Shown here: in pieces, positions 22,390-30,644 of the stretch
How positions within the stretch are numbered: the first letter of the stretch is position 1
How the letters are laid out: every line of letters begins with the position of its first letter
Assembly (NCBI RefSeq): GCF_000255555.1
Contig: NZ_AGRW01000036.1
Coordinates: forward strand, 1 to 64,000
From: Treponema saccharophilum DSM 2985
GTDB lineage: Bacteria > Spirochaetota > Spirochaetia > Treponematales > Treponemataceae
Reading direction: 5' to 3'
Length of the DNA: 64,000 bases
The notes under the pieces: generated by a model
What the model was told of the DNA's origin: nothing
What the model saw: only the letters and a program-made list of their open reading frames with translations
Database searches by the model: none
Translations under genes and position numbers: made by a program

Positions 22390-23949
22390 TCATTTCGAGT
22401 CCTGCGCACCGCCCTGAGCGTCCTTCTTCGAGGCCTCCTCGGCGGCAAGCTTCGCCTCCCAGTCGATGCCGAGGATTTTAGCGGCCTTTATCGCGTTGGC
22501 GTTCGACTTCTTCTTGTCCTTTCCCGCAAGGTCGGCGAGCTTCTGGACCTCCGGCGTCAGCGACGAATAGCGCCCCTTCGCGTAAATGTCCAGCCCGGTT
22601 CCCTGCGTCGAGACGTCCTTATTCCCCATGTAGAGCCTGCAGATTTCCTCGAATTCGCTCCTCCCGTACTTGGCGAATTCCTTGCCGAGGGCGTAGCGCA
22701 GGGGCTTCCGGTGGTCGTCCTTCAGCACTTCCTCGGCGAGGGCGATTATCTCCTTCGTGCCGGCATTGTTGAATTCGAGCAGCGCAGTCGCGACGCGCGC
22801 CTTGGTGTCGTCGCCGACCTTCTTCTTCTCGGTTATCTGCGACACGAGATACTCGTTTCCCTCCGGAGTGTTCAGCTCGGCGATTACGGGCCAGCACGCC
22901 TTCTTGACCGAATACTCGGGATCGTTCTTCGCCCTGTAGACGAGATACGGGACGGCGGAGGAAAGCCCCATCTTCTTGACGGAATCGACGGCCTCGAGCC
23001 TGACTTTCGGGTGGCTGTCCTTCAGCGCCTGGATTATGATGTCGCCGACATCGGACGGGGTGAAATTCGACAAACCCTTCACGACATACGTCCTGAGGTT
23101 CGGGTCGCGCGACTCGAACACGGACGAGAGTATGGAAAGCGAGTCCTCCCTGCGCGACGAATCGGACGCGCCGATTTGCCCGATAGCCTCCGACGCGTAC
23201 ATTCTGACGAACGTGTTCTCGTCATCGTCCTGCGCCATCTCCGAAAGCTTGTCGAACGTCTCCGATGCCTTCAGCAGGCCGAGCGTCTTAACGAGGTTCT
23301 GCTTCTGCGGAAGCGTCAGCTCCTCCCTGTCGAAATACTCGGCGAGGTACATCGCCTCGTCGCTGCCGCCGATTTTCCCGAGCGCCGTTATCGCCGAATC
23401 GTAGAATTTCTCGTTGTCGCCCTCAAGCAGGCTCTCGACGGCGGGAATCGCGGCGGTTGTCTTCATCTCGCCGAGGTACGCGAACGCCGCGTTGACGGTG
23501 GACGTCGGCTCGTCGAACGGGTCGTTCAGAATCATAACGGCGTAGTCCTCAAGGCACGGGTCTCCCATCGTCCTGAAGAATTCCATGATTTTCTCCTTGA
23601 CGGCGCTGCTCTTCGACTCCTCGTAGAGGTCGTACGCCTCGTCGACGAACCTGACGTCCTTCTTCTCAGCCATCTTCCCTAGAAGCTCGACGACCTCGTC
23701 CTCAAGCCCGAATTTGAGGATGTCGGCATTTTTCTTGCGCCCGTCGGGATCGGTATTGTCAAGGTCGCGGATTTCGTCGGCGCTGCCCGCGCGCGGGCGT
23801 TTCTGCGCGGGAACGTCGCTCTCGCCCGCCTTTGAATACTGGGATTTCTCCTGCGTTTTCTCCTCCGCCGAATCATCGTCGGCAAAAAGATGTGCCGCCG
23901 GAAAAAGAAGGAGCGCCGCGAATGCGACCAGAACAGCTTTTCTCATCAT
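22390..23949 (-). CDS. Exported HEAT-repeat protein
   Basis: A 519-residue periplasmic protein. The signal peptide is residues 1-23 (ending HLFA), with a second possible start codon directly after the first (MM). A Lys/Glu-rich linker (24-70) is followed by about nine alpha-helical HEAT-like repeats, for example VEALGKIGG-like ALGKIGGSDEA, VVKGLSNFTPSDVGD and ALKDSHPKVRLEAVDSVKKMG. The C-terminus is Lys/Ala-rich. Such scaffolds bind other proteins; the partner is unknown. It ends an operon with tgt and the LptFG pair, so an envelope role is possible but not shown. Confidence 0.8.
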   Translation of the reverse strand: MMRKAVLVAFAALLLFPAAHLFADDDSAEEKTQEKSQYSKAGESDVPAQKRPRAGSADEIRDLDNTDPDGRKKNADILKFGLEDEVVELLGKMAEKKDVRFVDEAYDLYEESKSSAVKEKIMEFFRTMGDPCLEDYAVMILNDPFDEPTSTVNAAFAYLGEMKTTAAIPAVESLLEGDNEKFYDSAITALGKIGGSDEAMYLAEYFDREELTLPQKQNLVKTLGLLKASETFDKLSEMAQDDDENTFVRMYASEAIGQIGASDSSRREDSLSILSSVFESRDPNLRTYVVKGLSNFTPSDVGDIIIQALKDSHPKVRLEAVDSVKKMGLSSAVPYLVYRAKNDPEYSVKKACWPVIAELNTPEGNEYLVSQITEKKKVGDDTKARVATALLEFNNAGTKEIIALAEEVLKDDHRKPLRYALGKEFAKYGRSEFEEICRLYMGNKDVSTQGTGLDIYAKGRYSSLTPEVQKLADLAGKDKKKSNANAIKAAKILGIDWEAKLAAEEASKKDAQGGAQDSK

Positions 23950-23967
23950 GAACCTCGCTCGTGACTG

Positions 23968-25104
23968 TCAGATTATGTTGCCCGCATGGTAGCGGCGGAG
24001 GAAATCGGAGCGGTACTGCTCGAACCTGTCGCCGTCTATCGCTGCCCGTATCTCCGCGACCATGTTGTGGAGGAAATACAAGTTGTGGTAGCTCGCGAGC
24101 GTGCAGGAAAGAATCTCCTGCTCCTTGAACAGATGCCGGAGGTACGCGCGCGAGTACGTACGGCAGACCTTGCATCCGCACTCTTTATCTATCGGAGAAA
24201 AATCGCGCTCGAACCTCTTCTGTTTTATCGAAAGCGGCCCGTCGTGCGTGAAATAGCTTCCGTTGCGCGCGTTCCTCGTCGGAAGGACGCAGTCGAACAT
24301 GTCGATGCCGGAATGGACGGCGTCGAGGATGTAGTCCGGCGTCCCGATTCCCATGACGTATTTCGCCTTCTCCTTCGGAAGGTGGCGCACGGTGAAGTCG
24401 AGCATCGACGCGAAGATTTCTGGCGGCTCGCCCACGGAAAGCCCGCCAATCGCTATCGCCGGCAAATCGAGCTTCGTGACGAATTCCGCAGAGCGTATCC
24501 TCAAATCCTCGAAGAAATTTCCCTGGACAATCGGGAGGAGGATTCCCTTGTATCCCTCGTCGCGCTTCTTGAGCCACTCCTCCTTCGCGCGCGCCGCCCA
24601 GTTCTCCGTCACGTCGAGCGCGCGCAATGCCTCGTCCTTGCCGATTCCCCAGCCCGTGCAGACGTCAAGCACCATCTGTATGTCGGAATTGAACTGCGTC
24701 TGAACGTCGACGACCTTCTCCGGCGTGAAAAGATGGCGCGAGCCGTCTATGTTGCTCTGGAATTCCGCGCCCTTCATCGTAATCTTCCGCAGCTTCGAGA
24801 GGCTCCAGACCTGGAACCCGCCCGAATCCGTGAGGAAATTCCGCTTCCACTGCGAGAACCCGTGCAGGCCGCCTGCCTGCTCGATGATGTCGCTGCCCGG
24901 GCGCAGATAGAGATGATAGGTGTTCGCGAGGATTATCTCGAAGCCGATTTCCTCAAGGTCGTCCTTCGTGAGCGCCTTCACCGTCGCGTTCGTCCCGACC
25001 GGCATGAACACCGGGGTCCTGACGTCGCCGTGAGGAAGGTGGAGCGTTCCGCGGCGGGCCATTCCGTCGGCGGACTCGTGATTGATGTCAAAAATGTTTT
25101 CCAT
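23968..25104 (-). CDS. tgt: tRNA-guanine transglycosylase
   Basis: Exchanges G34 for the queuine precursor in GUN tRNAs. The ATG at 25104 has AGGAGA upstream; the in-frame start at 25167 would add 21 hydrophobic residues not seen in the family. The 378 residues include the substrate-site DSGGFQVWSLSKLRK, the GGLSVGEP loop, the nucleophile segment DMFDCVLPTRNARNG and the zinc site CGCKVCRTYSRAYLRHLF with the distal His in SYHNLYFLHNM. All key residues appear to be present. No queA or queC-F gene is in the window. Confidence 0.96.
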   Translation of the reverse strand: MENIFDINHESADGMARRGTLHLPHGDVRTPVFMPVGTNATVKALTKDDLEEIGFEIILANTYHLYLRPGSDIIEQAGGLHGFSQWKRNFLTDSGGFQVWSLSKLRKITMKGAEFQSNIDGSRHLFTPEKVVDVQTQFNSDIQMVLDVCTGWGIGKDEALRALDVTENWAARAKEEWLKKRDEGYKGILLPIVQGNFFEDLRIRSAEFVTKLDLPAIAIGGLSVGEPPEIFASMLDFTVRHLPKEKAKYVMGIGTPDYILDAVHSGIDMFDCVLPTRNARNGSYFTHDGPLSIKQKRFERDFSPIDKECGCKVCRTYSRAYLRHLFKEQEILSCTLASYHNLYFLHNMVAEIRAAIDGDRFEQYRSDFLRRYHAGNII

Positions 25105-25170
25105 AAAAAATCTCCTAAAAAAAAGCAAAAAATCCGCCGCCCGAAAAAGAATCGCCCCGCGGAACAATCC

Positions 25171-26259
25171 CTACGTGCGGGCGTATTTCAGGACGACGGC
25201 AGAAATCGCAACGAACAGAAAAACGGGGAACCACGCCCCCATGAGCGGCGTTATCGCGCCGAATTTCGCCATCAGCATCGTGACCATCTGTATGACGTAG
25301 AACAAGACGGACGCGCCGATGCACGAGCCGAGGCTTATGAGCATCACGTTCTTCCGAGACTTCCCGCTCAACCCTATCGAAAGGAACACCACGATGAACA
25401 CGATGAACGGGAACGCGAACTTCTTGTAGTAGAGGCTCTGCGCCTCCGCGAACGGAAGCCCCGCACGCTGCAGATGCTCGATATACACGCGTGCGTCCGC
25501 CGAATTCACGCCCTCGACGCTGACCACGTTCTTGCGGAACGTCTGCGGCGGCTCGACGAGACGCGGGATGATATCGGAACCGATTCCGCCGGCGGAGATG
25601 CTCCTCGACTCCCCGTCATCGGAAAGCGAATACTGCACCCCGTTCGACAGGACCCAGTGCCCCGCCTCCGCATTCCACGACGCATTGTCGGCGCGAATCA
25701 CGGCGCGGAGGCTCTTGTCCTCGTTCCTCACGACGACGATGATGCCGACGAGCTTCTGCGCCTTGTCGTCGTAGAATTCCGCCTTGTAGACGATGTTCCC
25801 GTTCTCGCCGATGACGACAATCTTGTCGTTGTTCTCGCTCTTCTCCTTGTTCAGCGCCGAATCCTGCTCCGCGACCTTCCTCGCGTACGTCGGGACGACC
25901 ACCTTGTCGTCGAACAGGAAAAGCCCCACCGAAAGGAGGAACGCGAAAACGAGGAGCGGGAACGCGAATTTCCTCAGCGAGATTCCCGAGGCGAATATCG
26001 CGACAAGCTCGTTCGACGCGTACAAGTCCGAGAGCGTGTACGAGACCGCGAAGAGAATCGCTATCGGCGTCGAGTACCAGACCGTCTTCGGCAGGTAGAG
26101 CAGCATTATCCGCGCGACCCTCAGCCCGGAAACGCCGTTCGAGATGTAGTTCCACAAATTCATCATCATGTCGACGAGAAGGAGGATGAACGCGAAAAAG
26201 CAAAGCGCGCCGAAAAACAGCGGGACGACTTTCCTGAAAAGATACTCGACGATTTTCAA
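25171..26259 (-). CDS. lptG: LptF/LptG (YjgP/YjgQ) permease, second copy, LptG-like
   Basis: Inner-membrane permease of the lipopolysaccharide/lipooligosaccharide transporter. It is 362 residues with the six-helix layout of the family: TM1-3 in the first ~115 residues, a periplasmic beta-jellyroll in the middle (~125-265), and TM4-6 at the end (FAFPFIVFIVVFLSIGLSG, then two more). The motif with SNELVAIFASGIS matches the coupling helix region. It follows lptF by 9 bases. The cytoplasmic ATPase LptB is not in the window. Assignment as G rather than F rests on order and length. Confidence 0.82.
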   Translation of the reverse strand: MKIVEYLFRKVVPLFFGALCFFAFILLLVDMMMNLWNYISNGVSGLRVARIMLLYLPKTVWYSTPIAILFAVSYTLSDLYASNELVAIFASGISLRKFAFPLLVFAFLLSVGLFLFDDKVVVPTYARKVAEQDSALNKEKSENNDKIVVIGENGNIVYKAEFYDDKAQKLVGIIVVVRNEDKSLRAVIRADNASWNAEAGHWVLSNGVQYSLSDDGESRSISAGGIGSDIIPRLVEPPQTFRKNVVSVEGVNSADARVYIEHLQRAGLPFAEAQSLYYKKFAFPFIVFIVVFLSIGLSGKSRKNVMLISLGSCIGASVLFYVIQMVTMLMAKFGAITPLMGAWFPVFLFVAISAVVLKYART

Positions 26260-26268
26260 CGCCCGACC

Positions 26269-27684
26269 TCACTTCCTCAAAAGCCTTATGTAGAACGCAA
26301 GCCCCACGAAACCTATGAGGATGTCCGGCGCCCACATCGTCGCGACGCCGTAAACGCCGCTTTTCGACGAGAAAATCTGCCCGACAATGCTCACCGACCA
26401 ATAGAAGACCGAGATGAGAAGACCGATTATGAGCCCTATCGTCTGCCCGTTATGCTTCCCGAACAGAAGCGCAAGCGGAAGCGCGAGCATCGCGAAGAAA
26501 ACCGAGCCGAACGGCATCGAGAATTTCTTGCTGAATTCGAGCTTGTGCTGGTTCATCTGCTTCCTCGTGACGCCCTCGTCATGCTTCATCTCCTTTATGC
26601 GCTTGTACAAATCGAACGAGGTCATCTCGCGCGGCGTCGTCCGCTTCGTCATGTTCCCGAGCGACGACTCGAAGATGTTCAGCTCCATATCGTCGGAAAC
26701 CATGAAATCGTAGGTGCGCTTGTCGTTCCTGTCGAGGAAAAGCACCGACGAATTGTTCATCTGCAGTTTCATCAGCACGCCAGGCTCGGACGATTTTTTC
26801 ACCACGGACGAGTCGGCGACGATGATGCGCTGCTTCCCGTCGGAGCCGGTGTCGAAGAAAATCAGGTCGCTCACGCTCTCGCCGTCAACCTGCCCGATGA
26901 CGAGCGTCTTGTCGTTCGTCCGCTTCACCGAATTCGACTCAAGCTCGACTGCGGGGTTCGATGTCAGAATCGACCGGTAGAGCCTGTTGTATTTCAGCGT
27001 GCCGAGCGGGAGCAGGTAGTCGTTCACGAAAAACGAAGCCACGGAAATCACGATACCCAATATCAGCACGGGAACGAGGACGAGCCGGTAGCTCTGCCCC
27101 GACGCGCGCAATATCAAAATCTCGTTGTCGGTTGCGAGCCGCCCGAGGCACATTAGGAACCCGACGAGCGTCGCGAACGGAGCCGACTGCGCGATTACCA
27201 TCGGAAGCGAATACGTTATCAGCCTCACGACGTCCATCACGGGAACGCGTTTCTTCAGGATGTTCTCCGCGACGAGCAGAATCTGGTTGACGAAGAAAAC
27301 CATGAAGAAGAAAAGGAACGCTATGAAGAAATAAAGGAAAAGCTCCTTCAGTACATAGCGGACGAGGACGAACCTGTTCACGCCGACGCCGCCTTTCCCG
27401 TCATCCTCCTGCATCAGATAGCGCACCGATTCCGCCGCGTCCGTAAGCCCCGACGCGCCGAGAAGAAACGCGATTGCCGCGAAAAGGCTGTTCAGCGCGT
27501 TGAACCGGAACAAAACCTGCCACAGCGACCTGAAGAACGAGACGAGCCACGCGCGCGCCCTGCTGTAAAGCCACACGCGCCTGTAATAGCGGTAGAGCGT
27601 GCGGCTCCGCCTGACGAGCGGCCTTTCCTTCACGGATGAAACGAACGAGGAGAAAATCGCGGAGATGAAGTTTTCTTTTTCCAT
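26269..27684 (-). CDS. lptF: LptF/LptG (YjgP/YjgQ) permease, first copy, LptF-like, with N-terminal extension
   Basis: Partner of the next gene in lipid export. From the ATG at 27684 it is 471 residues; a GTG at 27702 is an alternative, and neither has a clear Shine-Dalgarno. The family fold begins only at ~residue 92 (VLRYVLKELFLYFF-type TM1), so there is an N-terminal extension of ~90 residues, basic and Arg/Tyr-rich, with one hydrophobic stretch near residues 60-75. The coupling motif TDNEILILRASGQSY and three C-terminal helices are present. Start uncertainty could shorten the extension, but the frame is continuous with the same base use. Confidence 0.82.
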   Translation of the reverse strand: MEKENFISAIFSSFVSSVKERPLVRRSRTLYRYYRRVWLYSRARAWLVSFFRSLWQVLFRFNALNSLFAAIAFLLGASGLTDAAESVRYLMQEDDGKGGVGVNRFVLVRYVLKELFLYFFIAFLFFFMVFFVNQILLVAENILKKRVPVMDVVRLITYSLPMVIAQSAPFATLVGFLMCLGRLATDNEILILRASGQSYRLVLVPVLILGIVISVASFFVNDYLLPLGTLKYNRLYRSILTSNPAVELESNSVKRTNDKTLVIGQVDGESVSDLIFFDTGSDGKQRIIVADSSVVKKSSEPGVLMKLQMNNSSVLFLDRNDKRTYDFMVSDDMELNIFESSLGNMTKRTTPREMTSFDLYKRIKEMKHDEGVTRKQMNQHKLEFSKKFSMPFGSVFFAMLALPLALLFGKHNGQTIGLIIGLLISVFYWSVSIVGQIFSSKSGVYGVATMWAPDILIGFVGLAFYIRLLRK

Positions 27685-27708
27685 CGGCGAACCGAACAGC
27701 ACCCGAAG

Positions 27709-28146
27709 CTATTTTCCCGTCGAGCCGAACCCGCCTTTTCCGCGCTCGGAATCAGAGAGGACGTCGACCCGGCAGAAATCGGCGACGGTGACGGGCGCGA
27801 CGACAAGCTGCGCGATACGCGCACCGTTCTCGACCACGAACGGCTCGTCCCCCAGGTTCACGAGCAGCACCTTGAGCTCGCCGCGATAATCCGAATCTAT
27901 AGTTCCCGGCGTATTGAGCACCGTGACGCCGTTCTTGAAAGCCAGCCCGGAGCGCGGGCGGACCTGAATCTCGTACCCGTCCGGAATCTCAAACGACAGC
28001 CCCGTCGGAATTAGGGCACGGCATCCGGGATTTATCACGACATCGCCGGAGACGAAGGCGCAGACATCGCAGCCGGCAGCACCGGCCGTCTTGTATTCGG
28101 GAATGACAGCCCCGTCGAGGGCAACGCATTTTATTTCTATTTTCAT
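27709..28146 (-). CDS. dut: dUTP diphosphatase
   Basis: Hydrolyses dUTP to dUMP, keeping uracil out of DNA. The 145 residues carry the five trimeric dUTPase motifs: AAGCDVCA near 24-31, [10 protein letters not shown] (~64-73), [16 protein letters not shown] (~79-94, with catalytic Asp), [11 protein letters not shown] and the C-terminal P-loop-like GKGGFGSTG. No Shine-Dalgarno precedes the ATG. TATAAT on the minus strand ends six bases before it, so the mRNA looks leaderless. It opens the dut-lptF-lptG-tgt-HEAT unit. Confidence 0.95.
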   Translation of the reverse strand: MKIEIKCVALDGAVIPEYKTAGAAGCDVCAFVSGDVVINPGCRALIPTGLSFEIPDGYEIQVRPRSGLAFKNGVTVLNTPGTIDSDYRGELKVLLVNLGDEPFVVENGARIAQLVVAPVTVADFCRVDVLSDSERGKGGFGSTGK

Positions 28147-28152
28147 GCCGGA

Positions 28153-28158
28153 ATTATA
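28153..28158 (-). promoter_or_regulatory. -10 element (TATAAT) of dut, leaderless arrangement
   Basis: A perfect TATAAT on the minus strand ends six bases before the dut ATG. The -35 region is poor. Confidence 0.55.
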
Positions 28159-28182
28159 ACGAAATCGGCCCTCCGTTGGTAG

Positions 28183-28218
28183 ACGAAAAAAGCACGCCCG
28201 TTTTCCGGACGTGCTTTT
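28183..28218 (-). terminator. Terminator of the translation cluster, after pnp
   Basis: On the minus strand an imperfect 11-bp stem built from AAGCACGTCCG and CGGGCGTGCTT is followed by six T. It separates pnp from dut. Confidence 0.85.
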
Positions 28219-28244
28219 GCCGCACCATCATAAATGACGCGCGA

Positions 28245-30347
28245 TTACTTTCCTTCGATTGCGTCGATATAAGAAAGGTTCAGCCTTCCCATCTTGTCAA
28301 CCTCAAGGAGCTTGACCGGAATCTGCTGTCCTTCCTTAAGCACATCCGTGACCTTCTCCACGCGCTGGCGCGAAAGCTTCGAGATGTGGCACAGCCCCTC
28401 TTTTCCGGGAAGAATCTCGACGAACGCGCCGAAATCCATAATGCGCTTTACCGTTCCGTTGTATATCGTTCCGACCTCGGGGTCTTCGCAGATTCCCTTG
28501 ACGGCAAGCTTCGCTTCCTCGGCTGCCTTTCCGGTCTTTCCGTAAATCTGAACGGTTCCGTCGTCCTCCGTATTGATTGTGACGCCGTACTGCGCGCAAA
28601 GAGCCTTGATGTTCTTTCCGCCGGGACCGATGAGCGCACCAATCTTGTCGGGGGAAATCTTCATCGAAAGGATTTTCGGAGCGAACGGGCTTATCGGCTG
28701 CGGACGGTCGATGCACTTCTCCATGATTGAGAGGATGTGCAGCCTTCCGGCCTTTGCCTGAGCAAGCGCCTTCTTCATTATCTCGGTCGTGACGCCGGCA
28801 ATCTTGATATCCATCTGGAATCCGGTGATGCCGTCTTTCGTTCCGGCAACCTTGAAGTCCATATCGCCCAAGTGGTCTTCCTCGCCGAGAATGTCGGAGA
28901 GAATCTGATACCTGCCGTACGGGTTGTCGCCTTCCTGCTCCGTGATGAGACCCATCGCGATTCCGGCGACCATCTTCTTCATCGGAACGCCCGCGGCCAA
29001 AAGCGCGAGACATCCGCCACATGTCGAAGCCTGAGAAGAGGAGCCGTTCGACTCCATGATTTCAGAAACGACGCGCACCGTGTACGGGAATTCCTCCATC
29101 GACGGAATCATCGGCGCCAGAGAGCGGCGGGCAAGGTTTCCGTGACCGATTTCGCGGCGACCCGTGGTGAGCCTGCCGACCTCGCCGACTGAATACGGCG
29201 GGAAATTGTAATGGAGGATGAAATTCTCGCTTCTCTCCCCGTCGATGTCGTCGAGAATCTGCGCGTCCATCGCAGTTCCGAGCGTACAGACGGCAAGCGA
29301 CTGCGTCTCACCGCGCGTGAACAGGGCGCTTCCGTGCGGACGGGGAAGGACGTTGACCTCGCACGTTATCGGGCGAATCTCGTCGCATTTTCTTCCGTCG
29401 ATGCGGATTCCCTTGTCGAGGATTGACTTCCGGAGAAGGTTGTACTGAATATCGTCGTAGCACTGGTCGAACAGCTTCTTCTGAACCTCGTCCGCGAACT
29501 GCTCCTTGTGGTTTTCGATAATCTGAGCCTTTGCAATTGCAATCGCGCGGCCGCGGTTCATCTTTCCGTCCTGGAAGCACGCCTTCTCGAGGAGCGGCGT
29601 CGCCTCGGCGATGAGCGCATCCCTGTTCTCAAGCTCCACATTCAGCGGGGCGAGCGGAAGCTTCTCCTTGCCGCACTTGGCGACAAGCTGCTCCTGAAGC
29701 TCGCACATGGCAGTGATGAAGCCCTGGGCCTTCTCGAGCGCGCCGAGCATTATCTCCTCGGAGACCTCGTTCGCGCCGCCCTCGACCATTGTGAAGCCGT
29801 CCTTTGTTCCGGCGACGACAATCTCAAGGTCGGCCTCTTCCTGCTGCTTGAACGTCGGATTGATGACGTAATCCCCATTCAGATAAGCAACACGAGCCGC
29901 GGCGACCGGTCCGTGGAACGGAATGTCAGAGATTGAAACAGCGGCGGATGAAGCAATCACCGCGAGAATGTCCGGCGGATTAACGCCATCGGAAGAAACG
30001 CACGTCGGGACAATCTGAATCTCGCGTCCGAACGACGGCTCAAAAAGCGGGCGCATCGGGCGGTCGATGAGGCGGGAAACCAAGATTTCCTTGTCCTTCG
30101 GCCTACCCTCGCGCTTTATGAATCCGCCGGGAATTTTGCCGGCAGCATAGTATTTTTCGTTGTATTCAACGGTAACGGGAACGAAGTCGAGTCCTTCTTT
30201 CACTTCTGACGAAGCGCAGACTGTCGCAACAACCGCAGCGCCGGCGAACTGCGCGTACACGCACCCGTTCGCCTGCTTTCCGATTTTGCCAGTCTCGAGA
30301 ACCAATTCATCGTTTCCGATTTTGTAAGTTACTCGATTTATAGCCAT
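28245..30347 (-). CDS. pnp: Polyribonucleotide nucleotidyltransferase (PNPase)
   Basis: Phosphorolytic 3'-5' exoribonuclease. The 700 residues follow the standard order: first RNase PH domain (1-~220), helical linker, second RNase PH domain (~310-540) with the phosphate-site GSSSQASTCGGCLALLAAGV, KH domain (~550-610; GKIGALIGPGGKNIK-type IGPGGKNIKALCAQYG) and S1 domain (~620-695; GAFVEILPGKEGLCHISKLS). It lies 15 bases after rpsO, the classic order, and ends at a terminator. Confidence 0.97.
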   Translation of the reverse strand: MAINRVTYKIGNDELVLETGKIGKQANGCVYAQFAGAAVVATVCASSEVKEGLDFVPVTVEYNEKYYAAGKIPGGFIKREGRPKDKEILVSRLIDRPMRPLFEPSFGREIQIVPTCVSSDGVNPPDILAVIASSAAVSISDIPFHGPVAAARVAYLNGDYVINPTFKQQEEADLEIVVAGTKDGFTMVEGGANEVSEEIMLGALEKAQGFITAMCELQEQLVAKCGKEKLPLAPLNVELENRDALIAEATPLLEKACFQDGKMNRGRAIAIAKAQIIENHKEQFADEVQKKLFDQCYDDIQYNLLRKSILDKGIRIDGRKCDEIRPITCEVNVLPRPHGSALFTRGETQSLAVCTLGTAMDAQILDDIDGERSENFILHYNFPPYSVGEVGRLTTGRREIGHGNLARRSLAPMIPSMEEFPYTVRVVSEIMESNGSSSQASTCGGCLALLAAGVPMKKMVAGIAMGLITEQEGDNPYGRYQILSDILGEEDHLGDMDFKVAGTKDGITGFQMDIKIAGVTTEIMKKALAQAKAGRLHILSIMEKCIDRPQPISPFAPKILSMKISPDKIGALIGPGGKNIKALCAQYGVTINTEDDGTVQIYGKTGKAAEEAKLAVKGICEDPEVGTIYNGTVKRIMDFGAFVEILPGKEGLCHISKLSRQRVEKVTDVLKEGQQIPVKLLEVDKMGRLNLSYIDAIEGK

Positions 30348-30362
30348 TTTTTACTCTTTGCT

Positions 30363-30632
30363 TTACTTGCGGAGCCCAAGCTCCTTGATGAGTTCGCGGT
30401 ATCCCTCGAGGTTTGTCCTCTGGAGGTACTTGAGGAGCGCGCGGCGCGCACCGACAACCTTGAGAAGACCGCGTTTAGCGCCTGAATCCTTCGGGAAGTT
30501 CTTTGTGTGCGCTGTGAGCTGCTTGATTCTCTCAGTGAGGATAGCAACCTGAACCCTTGTGTTTCCAGTGTCCGACTCATTAGCTCCGAATTTCACAACG
30601 AGTGACTTTGTTGTCTCTTTTGTAAGTGCCAT
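30363..30632 (-). CDS. rpsO: 30S ribosomal protein S15
   Basis: Binds 16S rRNA at the three-way junction in the small subunit. The 89 residues are the normal length and include SGSPEVQ-equivalent NESDTGNTRVQVAILTERI, the LTAHTK helix and the KRGLLKVVGARRALLKYL block. AAGGAGTAAGT precedes the ATG. It lies between truB-ribF and pnp in one operon. Confidence 0.97.
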   Translation of the reverse strand: MALTKETTKSLVVKFGANESDTGNTRVQVAILTERIKQLTAHTKNFPKDSGAKRGLLKVVGARRALLKYLQRTNLEGYRELIKELGLRK

Positions 30633-30644
30633 TTTACTTACTCC

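Noticed and set aside
23986-27156. A 1056-residue open frame on the plus strand
   Set aside because: It lies opposite tgt, lptG and lptF, has no domain and is very Arg/Glu-rich. GC-rich minus-strand codons create it.
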